NCBI RefSeq assembly: GCF_018687715.1 | Contig: NC_056765.1 | Span: 11,097,001 to 11,161,000, forward strand | Origin: Carya illinoinensis | Lineage: Eukaryota; Streptophyta; Magnoliopsida; Fagales; Juglandaceae | Length of the DNA stretch: 64,000 bases | Direction: 5' to 3' | Shown here: positions 11,112 through 23,094 of the stretch, in pieces | Layout of the letters: each line of letters opens with the position of its first letter | Position numbering within the stretch: position 1 is the stretch's first letter | The notes under the pieces: model-generated | Database searches by the model: none | The model's input: only the letters and a program-made list of their open reading frames with translations | What the model was told of the DNA's origin: nothing | Position numbers and translations under genes: made by a program

Positions 11112-12791
11112 ATGCCGCCAAAAAGACAAAGGAGAAATGTGCCTCCTCCATCGAGTCCAAGTCCTGAACCCATTGAGGACTCCCCACCTGAGGAGTCCGT
11201 TCCCGAAGATGAAGTTAACATTACAGAGAATGATGCACAGTCGACACCTACCGGTAAGGAATGTTTACATTAATACTATATATAATCAAGAGGTTTGTTT
11301 CAATAAATAATATATATAACATTCAAAATTATACTATCATCTATTAGTTAATGCATCTGCTCGTCGCGGTCGTGGCTATACACGCAGTATCTTACTTGAG
11401 AAAAATCGAAGGCATGGTAAACTAAAAATCACAATTCCTGATAATTCAACTAGAGGAGTGAATGATAGTGCAGCAGCGCTTTCCTCCTATATTGGCACAG
11501 TAGTTTGAACTTACGCTCCATTTTATCTACGCTCCTGGAGAGATGTGCCGAATGAGATTAAGGAACACATTCGGAGTCGTGTGCTGGTGAGTTTACTTAT
11601 TATATCATTTTTTTCACCTATATTAGTTTATCACATTTTTAACATAATTAATTTATAATTAGGATGAATTTGACATTGACTTTAGTTGTAGCGAGGATTT
11701 TAGAATTGTGAATGAGTTAATGGCTACACTATTTCGACGTCACAAGGGACGATGTCACGACCATTTGAAAAGATTTGAGACGTTTGAAGAGGCTGCACAA
11801 TGCCCTTTCCAGCAGATGAAATTAGACGACTGGATAAAGTGTTGTGATCTTTTTGCCTCTCCAGAATATCAGGTATTCTAGATTTATTTTCTATAATTAT
11901 TTACATTTATATTTGTTGTTTATATTATATGTATGTACATAGATTATAATTAACGGTGGGAATTATTTTTGTAGCACTTAAGTTTTATAAATGCAAATAA
12001 TAGATCTGCTCTGACTATTTACCATCGTGCTAGTTCAAGATCATTCCATCGTCTTGCTGAAAAAATGGTAATTAATAAACGCAATAATTCATATTTTTTC
12101 TTATTATTCTTTTATATGAGTACTAGCACTGTCCTTTTCAAATTGCTAATGTCGTTTTCTTAGAAACGTGATGATCCTAAAAACTTTTCCCTCGTTCATG
12201 TCTATGCTGCTGCTCACACTAATGAGCATAGTGAGTGGATGGATCTGCAGCTGCAATTAATTATGTAAGCGGTGCTCCTTTTGTTAAATAAATTATGTAA
12301 CATGTGATTAAATTATTTTTTATTTGTATTTCTTTTAATATGTTACTTATTATGTGTTTTGATCTTTCAAACTGCAGGGAAAAATGATGGAGATGCAGTC
12401 AGCTTCTGGGGAATCCTCTCCTAGTGACTTGGACATTTTTACATAGGTGCTTGGGCCCAACTCTAGTATGGCAAGAGGTTTGGGATGATCTTTCAAGCAT
12501 TCCGGTTCATCTTCCTCAATCTCATCGACATCATAAATTAATAATCTTACCAAAGATTTAGAAGTTGCATGACGCGAGAATGAGTATATGAGGTCTAGAC
12601 AGCAAGAGTTGGAGTCCCTCTTAGAGCGACAGTCTCATTTAGAGACGCGTTTGCAGGACCAACAAAGAGACCAAGAGGAAAGAATCCATAGTGAGGTCCA
12701 AAAGCAAGTGCAGCGGGAGATGATGCTGCAAATGGAGCGTGTTATGTCATTGCAACAGAATCGTGCTGGGCGAGGAAAGAAAAAGAAATGA
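11112..12791 (+). pseudogene. Ptta/En/Spm-type transposase (TNPA-like) of CACTA-1
   Basis: A multi-exon gene starts at ATG 11112 (MPPKRQRRNVPPPSSPSPEP) directly after TNP2. Exons inferred from phase-consistent GT-AG sites are 11112-11253, 11348-11586, 11663-11872, 11975-12068, 12164-12264 and from 12378 to the TGA... TAA-type end at 12791. The central part (RGRGYTRS, KLKITIPD, WRDVPNEIKEHI, RRHKGRCHDH, FINANNRSALTIYHRASSRSFHRL) matches the plant transposase_24 family (PF03004-like). The C-terminus (12588-12791) is a Gln/Glu/Arg-rich coiled coil ending in a basic tail. One TGA at 11506 interrupts exon 2, and the last exon's joining frame is uncertain. Family knowledge suggests it binds the subterminal repeats. 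Confidence 0.75.
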
Positions 12792-12929
12792 ATTTTATTT
12801 GTGTATTACGTTTTCAACATCTAATTTGAAAATAGTTTCAAACAATATTGGTTGTGAAATATGTACTGTAATATGAAACAATTGGTTTGTTTATTAAGTG
12901 GATGAGTTTAGCATTTCTGATATGTATGT

Positions 12930-13400
12930 TCGAATGTAAATAAAATACGTTTTAACAGTATTACATGTTCGAAAATATGTTCGAATGTAATCATACAAAA
13001 TAGTAACAAAACGTTCGAACGTTTAAACCCAAGTTAAAAAAACGTTCAAATGTCAAAAAAGTTTAACGTTCCAAACATCCGAACGTACACTTTTCGTTTG
13101 AACTCTACTCTCTTAACATTCGAATTAACGTCCGAATGTTATGATACAAACGTTTGGACATTATTTTATTTTCGTTGGATTCGAGCTTCGAACGTAACGT
13201 TTGCACGTATAAACGTTCGAACGTTTATATTATACGTCCGAACTATAATCAACAAACGTTACCTTTTCTCGTTCGGATGTCAGCTCGTCTTTTTTACGTT
13301 CGAACGTAATATTTTACGTTCGAACGTAATTTTCTGTGACAGATTCTAACCGTCACAGAAAATGATACGTTCGAACGTTATTTCAAACTGCACATCCCCA
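12930..13400. repeat. CACTA-1 right subterminal motif array
   Basis: Perfect ACGTTCGAACGT palindromes occur at 13011-13022, 13213-13224, 13296-13307, 13316-13327 and 13367-13378, with many degenerate half sites between them. This is the densest cluster in the element. Confidence 0.85.
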
Positions 13401-13548
13401 ACCGTTACTAAAAATATTTTTAGTGACGCTAGTACAATAAACTGTCACCAAATGTAATCCGTGATGCACATTACGTGACAGTGGTGGTGATGGTCAGAAA
13501 CCGTCACCAAATGTATTTCGTGACGTTTTTCCCATTTCTTGTGATAGT

Positions 13549-13583
13549 TTCATCTGTCACTAAAACCTATTTTTATTGTAGTG
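13549..13583 (-). repeat. CACTA-1 right terminal inverted repeat
   Basis: Read inward on the minus strand it begins CACTACAATAAAAATAGG and continues TTTTAGTGACAGAT, matching the left terminus. TCC follows outside at 13584-13586. Confidence 0.9.
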
Positions 13584-13586
13584 TCC

Positions 13587-14480
13587 AAGTTCCTGTTTTA
13601 ATATTTTTTATTTAGTGATTAAGAAAAGAGTAATGATAGAGTTACTATTATTCTACCACCACTTTACCACTTATAATGTATTTGTTTTTTCTTTATTTTC
13701 TTTTAAGTATTTTTTAATATATTTAATCATTAAGAAAAAATTTACAAAATATACAATTTTATTAATAGTCACTTTCTTAATCATTAAGTAACGAAAATTT
13801 TTAAAAAAATTAAAAAATTAAAAAAATGATAAAGTGGTGATCATAAAATAATGATAAGGTTATCATTATTTTTAAGAAAATATTATTTAATAATATTGTC
13901 ATTTTTATTTTATTTTTTAAAAAATATTTAAAAATATTAAAAAAATGATGTGAAACTAGTGGAAGCTCCCAAAGGTGGGTCCCACCCTTTTATTTTTTGC
14001 CTCCCCCTATATATGCAAATAATGCCCGGCCTACGTACATTCGGTGATATTAATACAGTCAAGATCATCATGATCATGGCCAGTAAACGATCCTGCAGCT
14101 ATATATATATGGGGTAATATAAGGATAGGAATTCACAAATAATTGCATGCAGCGGAGAATTATAAGATCGATCGAACAACGCCTGGCGAACTGTCGAGGG
14201 CCTCTCGAAATACTGTTCTATCTCTAAATTATCCTGTAATTAAGAGGTAAGCACTCGTTTAAACTTGTTTTAAAGATGTGCATGCATGGGGTGCATCCAT
14301 GCAGGTTCATGATAGTCATCATTGAAATTAATGATCATAAACGGATAAATAAATTTTTCTACTGGTTTTTTTTTTATTTATTTTATTTTAATTTGAGTTT
14401 GTGAAAGATATTTTAGTTTTTGTGTGATCTTCTAATTAATTATGAAATTATATTGATGCAAAGTTTTTTGTTTTGAAGCC
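13587..14480 (+). promoter_or_regulatory. Upstream region of the CYP93B gene
   Basis: AT-rich sequence up to ~13940, then a plausible promoter. Two TATA-like sites are seen: CTATATATGC near 14003 and CTATATATATATGG near 14100. A GAGGTAAGC donor at 14247 and a TTTTGAAG acceptor ending at 14478 could frame a leader intron just before the ATG. The promoter lies within 900 bases of the CACTA-1 right end, so its distal part may be influenced by the transposon. Confidence 0.4.
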
Positions 14481-17452
14481 ATGGTTCTAGAGCTCCAAAT
14501 CCTTGCCCTCTTCCTTCTTTTTCTAATCTTAACCATTCTCTATAGAATTTTCCCATTTCAATCGAAGCTGCCACCAAGCCCTATAGCATTACCAATAATA
14601 GGGCATTTCCATCTCCTCGGCCCTCTCATCCACCATTCTTTCCACAAACTCTCCCTTCGTTATGGTCCTTTGTTTTCCCTCCGTCTTGGCTCAGTCCCAT
14701 GCATCGTAGCCTCGACACCAGAATATGCAAAATTGCTTTTGAAAAACAACGATCTTTCCTTCAGTTCACGTATGCAGACCATCGCCATTTCCCACCTTAC
14801 CTATAACTCTGCCTATGCATTTGCGCCGTATGGACCGTATTGGAAGTTCATGCGGAGGTTGAGCACAAACGAGCTCTTGGGAAGCCATACTATGAAGAAC
14901 TTCCTCTCACTTCGAGAAAGGGAATACCGCCGGCTCTTGCGGTTTTTAGCCGGCAAGTCTGAGGCTGGCGAGGCTGTCAATGTTACGGAGGAGTTGTTGA
15001 AGTTGTCCAACAATGTCATCTCTGAAATGATGCTTGGTCGGGCCGAGGAGGCTAGGTCTGTAGTGCGTGACCTGACGCGGATTTTAGGGGAGTTTAATGT
15101 GTCTGATTACATATGGTTTTGCAAGCATCTGGATTTGCAGGGATTTGGTAAGAGGATTGAGGACATTCATGGGAGGTTCGATGCTTTGGCGGAGAAAGTT
15201 ATTGCAGAGCGTGAAGAGCTGAGGAAAAAGAAGGAAAATGGAGAAAGAGAAGATACTGGTGATGATCAGCCTCGGGTCAAGGATTTTATTGACATATTGC
15301 TTGATTTTTCAGGGGATGAAAGCTCGGAGATAAAGCTGACTAGGGTTCATATCAAAGCCCTCATCGTTGTAAGTTCTTTTCTGCACTCAAATGAGATTTT
15401 TGGATTCAAATTCTTTAAAGTTTATTTCCAAACTTTACGGCCTAAACTCAGAAATTAAAGCGCTGTACGTATATCGTCATATGAAATTAATCATAGAGTC
15501 AGGGACGAAGGCATAATTATAAGTTTGGAGGGGTCGGGCTGGTATTTTTAGGTGTAGAATAATTAGTTGAATTAAAATTTTTTAGGAATACCTTTAACAA
15601 ATTGATAAAAAACTGAGTAAAAAATACGAAAGAAAATATAAATTTCAAACTTGCATTCTTCCATAAATACCGATAATTTTACATGTAACATATTTATAAG
15701 TTGCAATTAAGAGAAGGTGTTGAACTATCGAAACAAAGTAAATAGGACTAATGAAAAGTAGGTAATACATGTAAACCATAAACTAAGTTTTGTATTTTGC
15801 TAAATAATGTATAGAAGTAATATCATATACAAAAATATGGGTAATATTGATATTCAATTACTTTTTTCTTTCTACTTTTTGAATCTAGATTAAAAATTTT
15901 AGAACATGACGTTATTATATAATTTAGAAGAAAATAAATTTAATCAACTAACGTAATCATGTAATTTAATTAACAATAAATTCAATTTTATAAAATTTTA
16001 TATGAATTAAAAAGTTAAAACGATATTCAAGATAAAACTAATATAACTTCATGAAATTCTCTTGTTATATATTAGAAGCCACAAACGTGGTTTGATTGGT
16101 ATGTAACATTGTAAGTTTAGTATTATTATAAAATATATACATAACGTATCATATGAAACTATGTAAGTTTGTGGACTTACTTTTGTAGTATCTTTTTATA
16201 GCTATAGTATTTCTCTTATATCATCAATTCTATCATAAGTATAGTAAATTACTCTAATATGAATAAGGTTGATACCCACCATCTAGACGGATTTTACCTT
16301 GTCCCTATCCCGGCTGTGGTATTACTTCCACCTCGAACCCCAGCGAAATTTGCTCGCACTTGCCCTAAGGCAAAGGGAATTGGAACACTCTTCATCTAGG
16401 AAAAGAGCAAAAAGAAAAAAATACCATATTATTTTAGGAAACAAAAAGAAAAGAGCCAAAAGAAGAAAAATAAACCCACCACAAACAAACAATAATGAAG
16501 AGCACAAAAGTCAACCAACAGAGCAAACGATTAGCCCAAATAATAAACCAAAGAAAGCAAAAATTAACAGAATAGAGTAAAAATCAAGGACTTACGTACA
16601 CATCTTTTTGATGGGCATGGTGGTGCCTTAGAAGAGGATTATAATCAATTAATCATACATATGTTACAAGAAATTAAATAGAGATAGATTCTTTAGAAGC
16701 TTAGAAGACAATCTTCCTTTATATTGTTAAAACTACGAGCGAGATCTCATTAATATTCCTCTGTACAACCCTTCTAGGATTTCTTCTCAGCAGGCACAGA
16801 TACAACAGCAATTGCAACTGAATGGGCATTAGCAGAGCTTATCAACCATCCCGAGGTGCTGAAAAGAGCTCGCAAGGAGATTGAGGATGTTGTCAAAAGT
16901 AAAAGATTAGTGAACGAAACAGATGCTCCAAATCTTCCGTACGTCCAAGCCATCTTAAAGGAAACCTTTAGGCTTCACCCACCACTGCCTTTGGTCACAA
17001 GAAAATGTGTACAAGATTGTAAGATTGGAAACTATGTCATCCCAACAAACACTATGTTGTTTGTGAATGTGTGGGCCATTGGAAGGGACCCCACTTGTTG
17101 GGAAAACCCACTGGAATTTCAACCTGAGAGGTTTTTAAAATCTGATCATGAGAAAAATATGGGTCCCATAGATGTTAGAGGACAGCATTTCGAACTTTTG
17201 CCATTTGGATCTGGGACGAGGCTTTGCCCTGGCCTCAACTTGGCCATGCAAGAGTTGCCTACATTGCTTGCGGCTATGATCCAGTGCTTCGATTTTAAGG
17301 TGGTTGGGAAACATGGCAAGTTAATTGATGACGAACAAGATATTGCTCTTGTTGATATGGATGAGCGGCCAGGATTGACAGCCCCAAGAGCCTGTGATCT
17401 TGTTTGTGTACCAGTAGCGCGCTTCAAGCAACTTAATATCCTTGACACATAA
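14481..17452 (+). CDS. CYP93B: Cytochrome P450 CYP93B-like (flavone synthase II / flavanone 2-hydroxylase type)
   Basis: Two exons, 14481-15368 and 16778-17452, joined in phase 0 (donor GTAAGT, acceptor TTCTAG), give 520 residues, the usual length of the family. The order is an N-terminal membrane anchor (~3-25), the proline hinge [14 protein letters not shown] (~29-42), the I-helix oxygen-binding AGTDTT (301-306), ExxR as ETFR (358-361), PERF (412-415) and the haem loop [10 protein letters not shown] with Cys446. Segments such as [10 protein letters not shown] and [21 protein letters not shown] are typical of CYP93B, the microsomal NADPH-dependent enzymes that turn flavanones into flavones (directly, or via 2-hydroxyflavanones). 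A loop of about ten residues after EMMLG is shorter than I expect from other members. No internal stop: probably functional. Subfamily assignment is from memory; catalytic activity is inferred. Confidence 0.88.
15369..16777 (+). other. Intron of the CYP93B gene
   Basis: A 1409-base GT-AG intron in the position typical of this family, just before the I-helix (residue 296/297). It is AT-rich and shows no embedded gene; a purine-rich stretch at 16360-16580 yields only chance frames. Confidence 0.85.
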
Positions 17453-18359
17453 AGATCACATGATCTACCCTCGAGCGGCAGCGGAGTCGAAAATTCATCT
17501 TTGAAGGGGCGAACTTATTTTAATTTAGGGATAATAACGTTTTGTATATGATTTATATCTTCCAAATATAATAATAATAATACAAAACTAATCATCAGAC
17601 AAGTCACTGCAACATTTTGTGGCTTTTGCCACGAATTCTTTTTCTTCGGCTAACTGTCGTGGAAAAAAGTGGTTTTTTGTCACCAAAACGTTTGGAGAGA
17701 ATAAACATAGACATTTTCCTATGAAATTGTCTTGGTCGATAGTGTTTGATGGCAAAAGATTTTTCTCTACCACGTCTGTAGTTTTTGTCATCAACTTGTT
17801 TCCTGGATAATAAATATGGGCAAAATATGCACCTTTAGTAGAAAAATAGTTATTGTAACGAGTTAAATTGACTTTTTACCATGGATTGAAGTCACAGCAA
17901 AATTACTATTTAACTCGTACCCTCATCATCGTGGCTTATTTTTTTTTGCCCGCTACTAAATAAGTAATTTCCACAAATACTACTCGCCATAAAAATCTCT
18001 ACATATTTTTAAATAGAGGAATATACTGTATACCCCACACCCACACTTAATGTCGATTATCTTTCTTTTATTTTTTTTAGAGATTTATTTTAGAGATTAT
18101 TTTAGAGATTTAAAAGATTAATTCTTTTGTTTTAAATTTATCAGATTTCTCGCTGGATTTATTTTATGATTCTTTTAGTTGTGAAAATTATTTTGATGTA
18201 CTTTCTTGTTATTAATTATTATTTTGTAGTTAATAAATTTTATTATTTTATTTTACTAAATCATTGCATTTAAATTATATTATTTAAATTTACCATTGTG
18301 AAAAATTTTTCGTTAGGTCTATTTTGAGACTCAGATTAAAAAGACTACACCTTATTTCT

Positions 18360-18578
18360 TTCCCTTTATTTTTTTCTTTTCCTTCATTTTCTTTTTTCTT
18401 TTTCCTTTTTTCTTTTTTCTTTCTTCTTTCTTTTTTCTTCTTTCTTTTTTTCCTCCTTATTTCTCCCCCAGCTCGTGCGCGACCCAGCCATGTCGTGCCC
18501 AGCCGTTCGGCGACACTGCCTAGCCCACTAACTCCCCCACACTCCAGCGACCTCCCCCACCCCAACCTCCCTTCCCCG

Positions 18579-18651
<73 letters not shown>
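18360..18651. repeat. Pyrimidine-rich tract and (CT)n microsatellite
   Basis: T/C-rich sequence at 18360-18460, then about 35 CT units at 18582-18651. The long open frames on both strands here, with Leu/Ser or Arg/Glu runs, come from the repeat and are not genes. Confidence 0.9.
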
Positions 18652-18654
<3 letters not shown>

Positions 18655-19261
18655 CCCGTTGGCCTTGCGAAACCCATTTGGATTGTAGGTTGTTGAGCCG
18701 TTGTGCGCTGCCCATTTCTGTCGCCGTTGCTCCCATTCTCTTCCCTATCAGCTGGCGACCTTACCCCTCTATTTTTAGCCCCTCTCGTGCTGCCAAACTC
18801 TACCACGTATGGCTGCAAGCCGCGACCCAAAATCCTCCCCGCGCCGCTGTCACACCACCATTGGCCACCATCTTCTCACCATTTCATTACCGGTTCTCTA
18901 GCAACCCAAACCACCATTTCCCACTCCCAATACGCCACCTTTGAAGCCCTACCCTTCACCTCCTGTAAGTCCTCCTCTAGGTTATTTTCGTTTTCTTTGT
19001 AATATAATTGTTGGTTCTAAGTGCTTGGTTTTGCTCAAGTAGGTAGAACTTGAAGTGGGTTGGTGATAATTAATCCTTATATTTATTGCTTAATTTATTT
19101 ATTTATTTATTTTTTTGTAGAACTTGAAGTGGGTGATTATTTCATTCGTTTTGCATTTGAAATGAGAATGATTCACTTAGTGTAAATTGAATTGATTCTG
19201 TATATGTGGAGGCCAATAACTTGTAGTTCATACCAGTTAAGCCCTTCCAAGTGTGATATTA

Positions 19262-20405
19262 GCTAACTTGGGATATGTGATTGTTTCAGAAACTGTAATG
19301 TCTTAAAGAAGTTCTCTGACATGGGAGTTTCCACAAAAGAGACACCTTTGAAGATATTTTACCATGACTTTTTCAAATTGAAGAAAACAATTGGACTTGG
19401 TACCAAGGTAAAACTTTTATTTCTGTTTCCACTTTTCTAACTTGAAGCATGTTATTATTTGTACTGTCTGTAATGGTAAAGATATGTCCAACTTCTTTAA
19501 TAACAATCGTACTAATGTTCAGCAGGTTAGTTTAATGCAAGGCTACAAGTTTTGTTTGAATATGTCTTTTAATAGGATATTGACATGAAATGGTAGTGGA
19601 GTTGGAAGGAATTGGTGGTGGTGGAAAGATGCAGCTAGAGGCTTGTTCCTTAACAATACTTGTAGTTGTAACTTGTTTCTTTGACTACACTTATTCTCTT
19701 GTGCTAAGACACACAATAAAGGAAGTGATTGCTGCATGCATAGTGTTTAACAAAACATGATTGGTTTACAGAATTTGGGCCCCATGATATTTGTTAAATT
19801 CAAAAGCCAAAATCATAGAGTATATATGTCTAGCATCAGTGGAAGGGAAACTTAGTGTTTTGCATAATGTCAACCTTATATTGTTCTAAGTTAAGAGAAA
19901 GGGCATTTGAAAATTACTAGATATGTCAATAAAATAATCGATATGTCAATAAAGTCCAATCCAATGAAATAATATATATATCAATAATATTAGTCCTAAG
20001 TTTTCTTACCTGCATGACCAGTCATCTTCTTACTCCTCAAGTTCATGCACAAATATGGTTGTTTTAGAGACCATACATGAAATTGGAAGGCGGACATTCA
20101 TGATTAAACTATCAGTGTTTACAACTCAACATAGATGGATATTTTGTTTGGAAAAATGAAATTATTTTTTGCATTTTACTGTTTGGATTTCTGAACATGC
20201 TTAGCTAACTGTTATTTTTATCACATTCCAGAAAGCTTAGTAGTAAGGATGCTTAGCTACTATTTTTTCTTGTTACATTTCCTTTCTCTGAATTTTGCAC
20301 TTTTAATAGTCATGAGCTATTTATATTTTGTCATGTTTATATGTTGACAGGAAAATATCAAGATAGAAGCAAGTAATTGGGAAATGGCCTCTCAGACGCC
20401 ATGAA
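19262..20405 (+). other. Exon-like segments inside the putative element
   Basis: The segment 19291-19409 reads CNVLKKFSDMGVSTKETPLK and onward without a stop and ends at a GTAAAAC donor. A second short stretch at 20351-20405 follows a TTGACAG acceptor. I recognise no family. This could be a captured gene piece or a non-coding RNA exon; evidence is weak. Confidence 0.2.
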
Positions 20406-21690
20406 GTTAGTACCCCTTTTTTTTCTTCTGCCACTAGCCATGGGTCAGTCGCTTTCTGTCTCCTTTGTGCTTTTAATTTATATGTTTTTATTTTATCCTA
20501 ACATTCAAGGTTGTTTCATTGGAATATGATGCTTTATTTATTTGGCCTATGTGGGCTATGGAGTTTTGAATTGATTTAGATCTCCTCTTCCTTTCATGTA
20601 GATCTGCACTGTCACCTACCTCCAGCAAACTTGGTGGCTTGAAAACATATGTTTTGTTTTGATTGTATGCAGCCTTATTTTTAGCTTGAGTTTAAGTGGA
20701 CTATGGATTTAGTAATAGTATGTTCACGGGTTTCGAGAGTAATTTCAAATTGTAGTAGACAAATATAATATTTATTCCTTAATTACACTAGTATTTGTCC
20801 AATGAGCGTAGAAATGGTGGGTAAGTTATTATTACTCATGAATTATATGCCACGAACCTCTCACCAGGAAATTTGGTGGAAAAAGGTTTGTTCTAACATA
20901 CTCCCCACTTTTTTCAACTAATTATTCTCACGGAAATGACACAGTAAGCTACCACACTAAATCATCCACCATTGCTTTTGTCATGGGGAATACTTATTTC
21001 CAATAGTACAAGTAGTAAATAATAAGTTCTTTCCACAAATATAGAGGTGGCTAAAATATATTTATCACCAAACAGTATCATCCCAATACTAATAATAGTC
21101 ATGATTTAGGGAGTGACCAAAAACTTTATACCACTAAATGTGTGACAAAATCATACGTGGCTAATACACTTTTTCAGACTGTGGCTTTGGTGACAATTGA
21201 TGTTAATCTCACCACAAAGGGCCAGGATTCTGTCTCCATTTGCCACGGATGAAAACGGGTTTTGCCACAACTTCTAGTCGTGACAAAAGGTAGTCTTTTC
21301 CCATGAATTAACTTTTTCCTGGGAAAAGTTTATTACTCATAAATTATATGCCACTAACATCTCACAAACAAAATTGGTGGAAAAATATTTTTTCTCACAT
21401 AATCCCCACCTATTTCGACCAAATTCCCTTGTGAGAAAAACCAATATTTCTTATAGTGAAGATATAATCATAGATGTAACAACAAAATTAACACATAACT
21501 TGAAGATCATGCATGCTTAAGGCAGGCACATCGTGGTTGTAACAAATCATGAATTTCAAATTATCACAAAAGAATTTCATGGGTACTATTGAGTGCAAAC
21601 CAATTTCACACACAAAATCTTGAAGCCACACCACTTCTTTGCAAGCTTCTCAAGACAAACAAAGATCAAGCCAGCATATCAATTGTTCTT

Positions 21691-23021
21691 TGTTGAACCT
21701 AAGGTTTCAAGTTTTGTGTAATTATATATCTACACATGGATTTTGATGATAATAAATGAATTCAAAGAACAAAGGAGTCTCAAGCTCAAGTTGTCTACAC
21801 AATGGAGTCAAACACATCAAGGAAACAAGCATGAGCAAGAAGGGAACGAGTTCACATCAAAGTGATAGAGTAATGTTGTAAATCTCTTAAAAATTCGAAA
21901 TTAGGATTAAGGTTCAAAATTAATATTTTATCATAAAGCATTAAAATACATTTTTCACATGTGCATGAATATTTTGAAAATTAAATTTGAAAATTTTGAA
22001 AGATGATTGATTGTCATCTTTCACATGTGCATACCTTGATTAAAGGGTTGAACTTTGAAAATATTAAAGATGATTGATTGTCATCTTTCACATATGCATG
22101 TTTTATTTGAATATTTTCAAAAGTGATTGATGCTTTTTTTGACTTATGCAAAAGGTAGATGATTTTGTTTGAAATATTTGAAAAGTAAATTGTGCTCCTT
22201 TTGTCATATGCAAAAGTAAAAGATTAGGTTTGAATTTTTTAAAAAGTAAAGTGTGCTCCTTTTGTCATATGCCAAAAGTAAAAGATTAGGTTTGAAATTT
22301 TTGAAAAATGAATGATGTTGTCTTTGACAATTGAAAAAGAAAAACCTTTTATTTGAATTTTTTGAAAAAGTGAATGATGTTGTCTTTGACATGTGAATCT
22401 TTTTAAATTTGAATATGAAGTCTCATATGCCTATAAATAGATCATTTGAGAGCTTCACATTTACAATATTCAGAGCATACAACATTCATTCAAAACTTTC
22501 ATTCTCTCTTCTCTAAGCATTGATCCTTAATCCTTATTCATTTTGAGAGATATAATTTGTGCTGTATTGTTCTTATTTCACTCATTGATGAGTGTTTTCT
22601 GATGACCTACCCACTATCAGCTCTTGTATCAGTAAAAGGGTGTGTATAACCCTTGTGCGTGTAGAAAATGTTCTACACAGGGAATAGTTGAATCACCACG
22701 TGTAAGGTGATTGCAAGTGTAGAGGGTGTTTTACACGGATCCTTTGTAGCGGTGTTGTTCAAAGGTGTAATAGGTTTCTATCTCCACCTGAAGGAGGTTG
22801 AATAGTGAATTTGGAAATCTTCAAGGGGTAGCTTTAGGCGAGGACGTAGGCAGTGGGGCCGAACCTCGTTAACATATTGAGTTTGCTTCTCTCTTACCCT
22901 TACTCTTTATATTTATTGCTATTTCGTATTTTGTTTATATTTTGTATATTTGATTTATAATTGTTATTTTTTTTAATACAACTCAATTCACCGCCCTCTT
23001 GTGTTAGTCATCTAGGCAACA
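21691..23021 (+). repeat. Copia-1 5' LTR
   Basis: Starts TGTTGAACCTAAGG and ends GGCAACA, nearly the same over its length as 27501-28819. It contains degenerate internal direct repeats (GATGATTGATTGTCATCTTTCACAT type, 22000-22400) and a CCTATAAATAGATC TATA box near 22428. Confidence 0.93.
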
Positions 23022-23023
23022 AT

Positions 23024-23035
23024 TGGTATCAGAGC
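23024..23035 (+). other. Copia-1 primer-binding site
   Basis: TGGTATCAGAGC, complementary to the 3' end of plant initiator methionine tRNA, two bases after the LTR. Confidence 0.9.
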
Positions 23036-23094
23036 TAAGAACTCTATTATAAGATTAACTATCTTTTGAGTTAAGATCTTTTGGCTAATATTGC

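Larger units (their letters stand above)
3596..13583 (+). mobile_element. CACTA-1: complete CACTA (En/Spm) DNA transposon
   Basis: The element starts CACTACAACAAATATG and ends with the reverse complement of a closely similar terminus (CACTACAATAAAAATAGG at the right end read inward). It is flanked by the 3-base duplication TCC (3593-3595 and 13584-13586), the CACTA superfamily signature. Its 10 kb hold a leftward accessory gene (4076-5302), a rightward TNP2-type transposase (7364-11009) and a rightward Ptta/En/Spm-type gene (11112-12791). Palindromic ACGTTCGAACGT repeats occur near both ends and internally. All three genes carry premature stops, so this copy cannot move by itself, although its ends look usable by a transposase supplied from elsewhere. 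Confidence 0.92.
17605..21458. mobile_element. Putative non-autonomous CACTA-like element with unrelated interior
   Basis: The left end reads CACTGCAACATTTTGTGGC (perhaps CACTA with one change) and the right end, read inward, CACTATAAGAAATATTGG. Both flanks carry dispersed GTGGC/GCCAC words (17620-17800 and 20850-21430), as in a subterminal array. The 2.5-kb middle contains no transposase. It has a pyrimidine-rich stretch, a long CT microsatellite and sequence that looks like a leader exon with splice-like sites, so it may be captured host sequence. The adjacent 3-base sequences do not form a clear target duplication (AGT versus AAG), so the pairing of ends is uncertain. Confidence 0.45.

Noticed and set aside
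16299..16580. 93-codon Lys-rich frame in the CYP93B intron
   Set aside because: Purine-rich chance frame; the flanking splice sites join the two P450 exons in phase without it.
18290..18944. Long open frames on both strands with Arg-Glu or Leu-Ser runs
   Set aside because: They are produced by the CT microsatellite and the pyrimidine tract; composition and overlap on both strands show they are not proteins.
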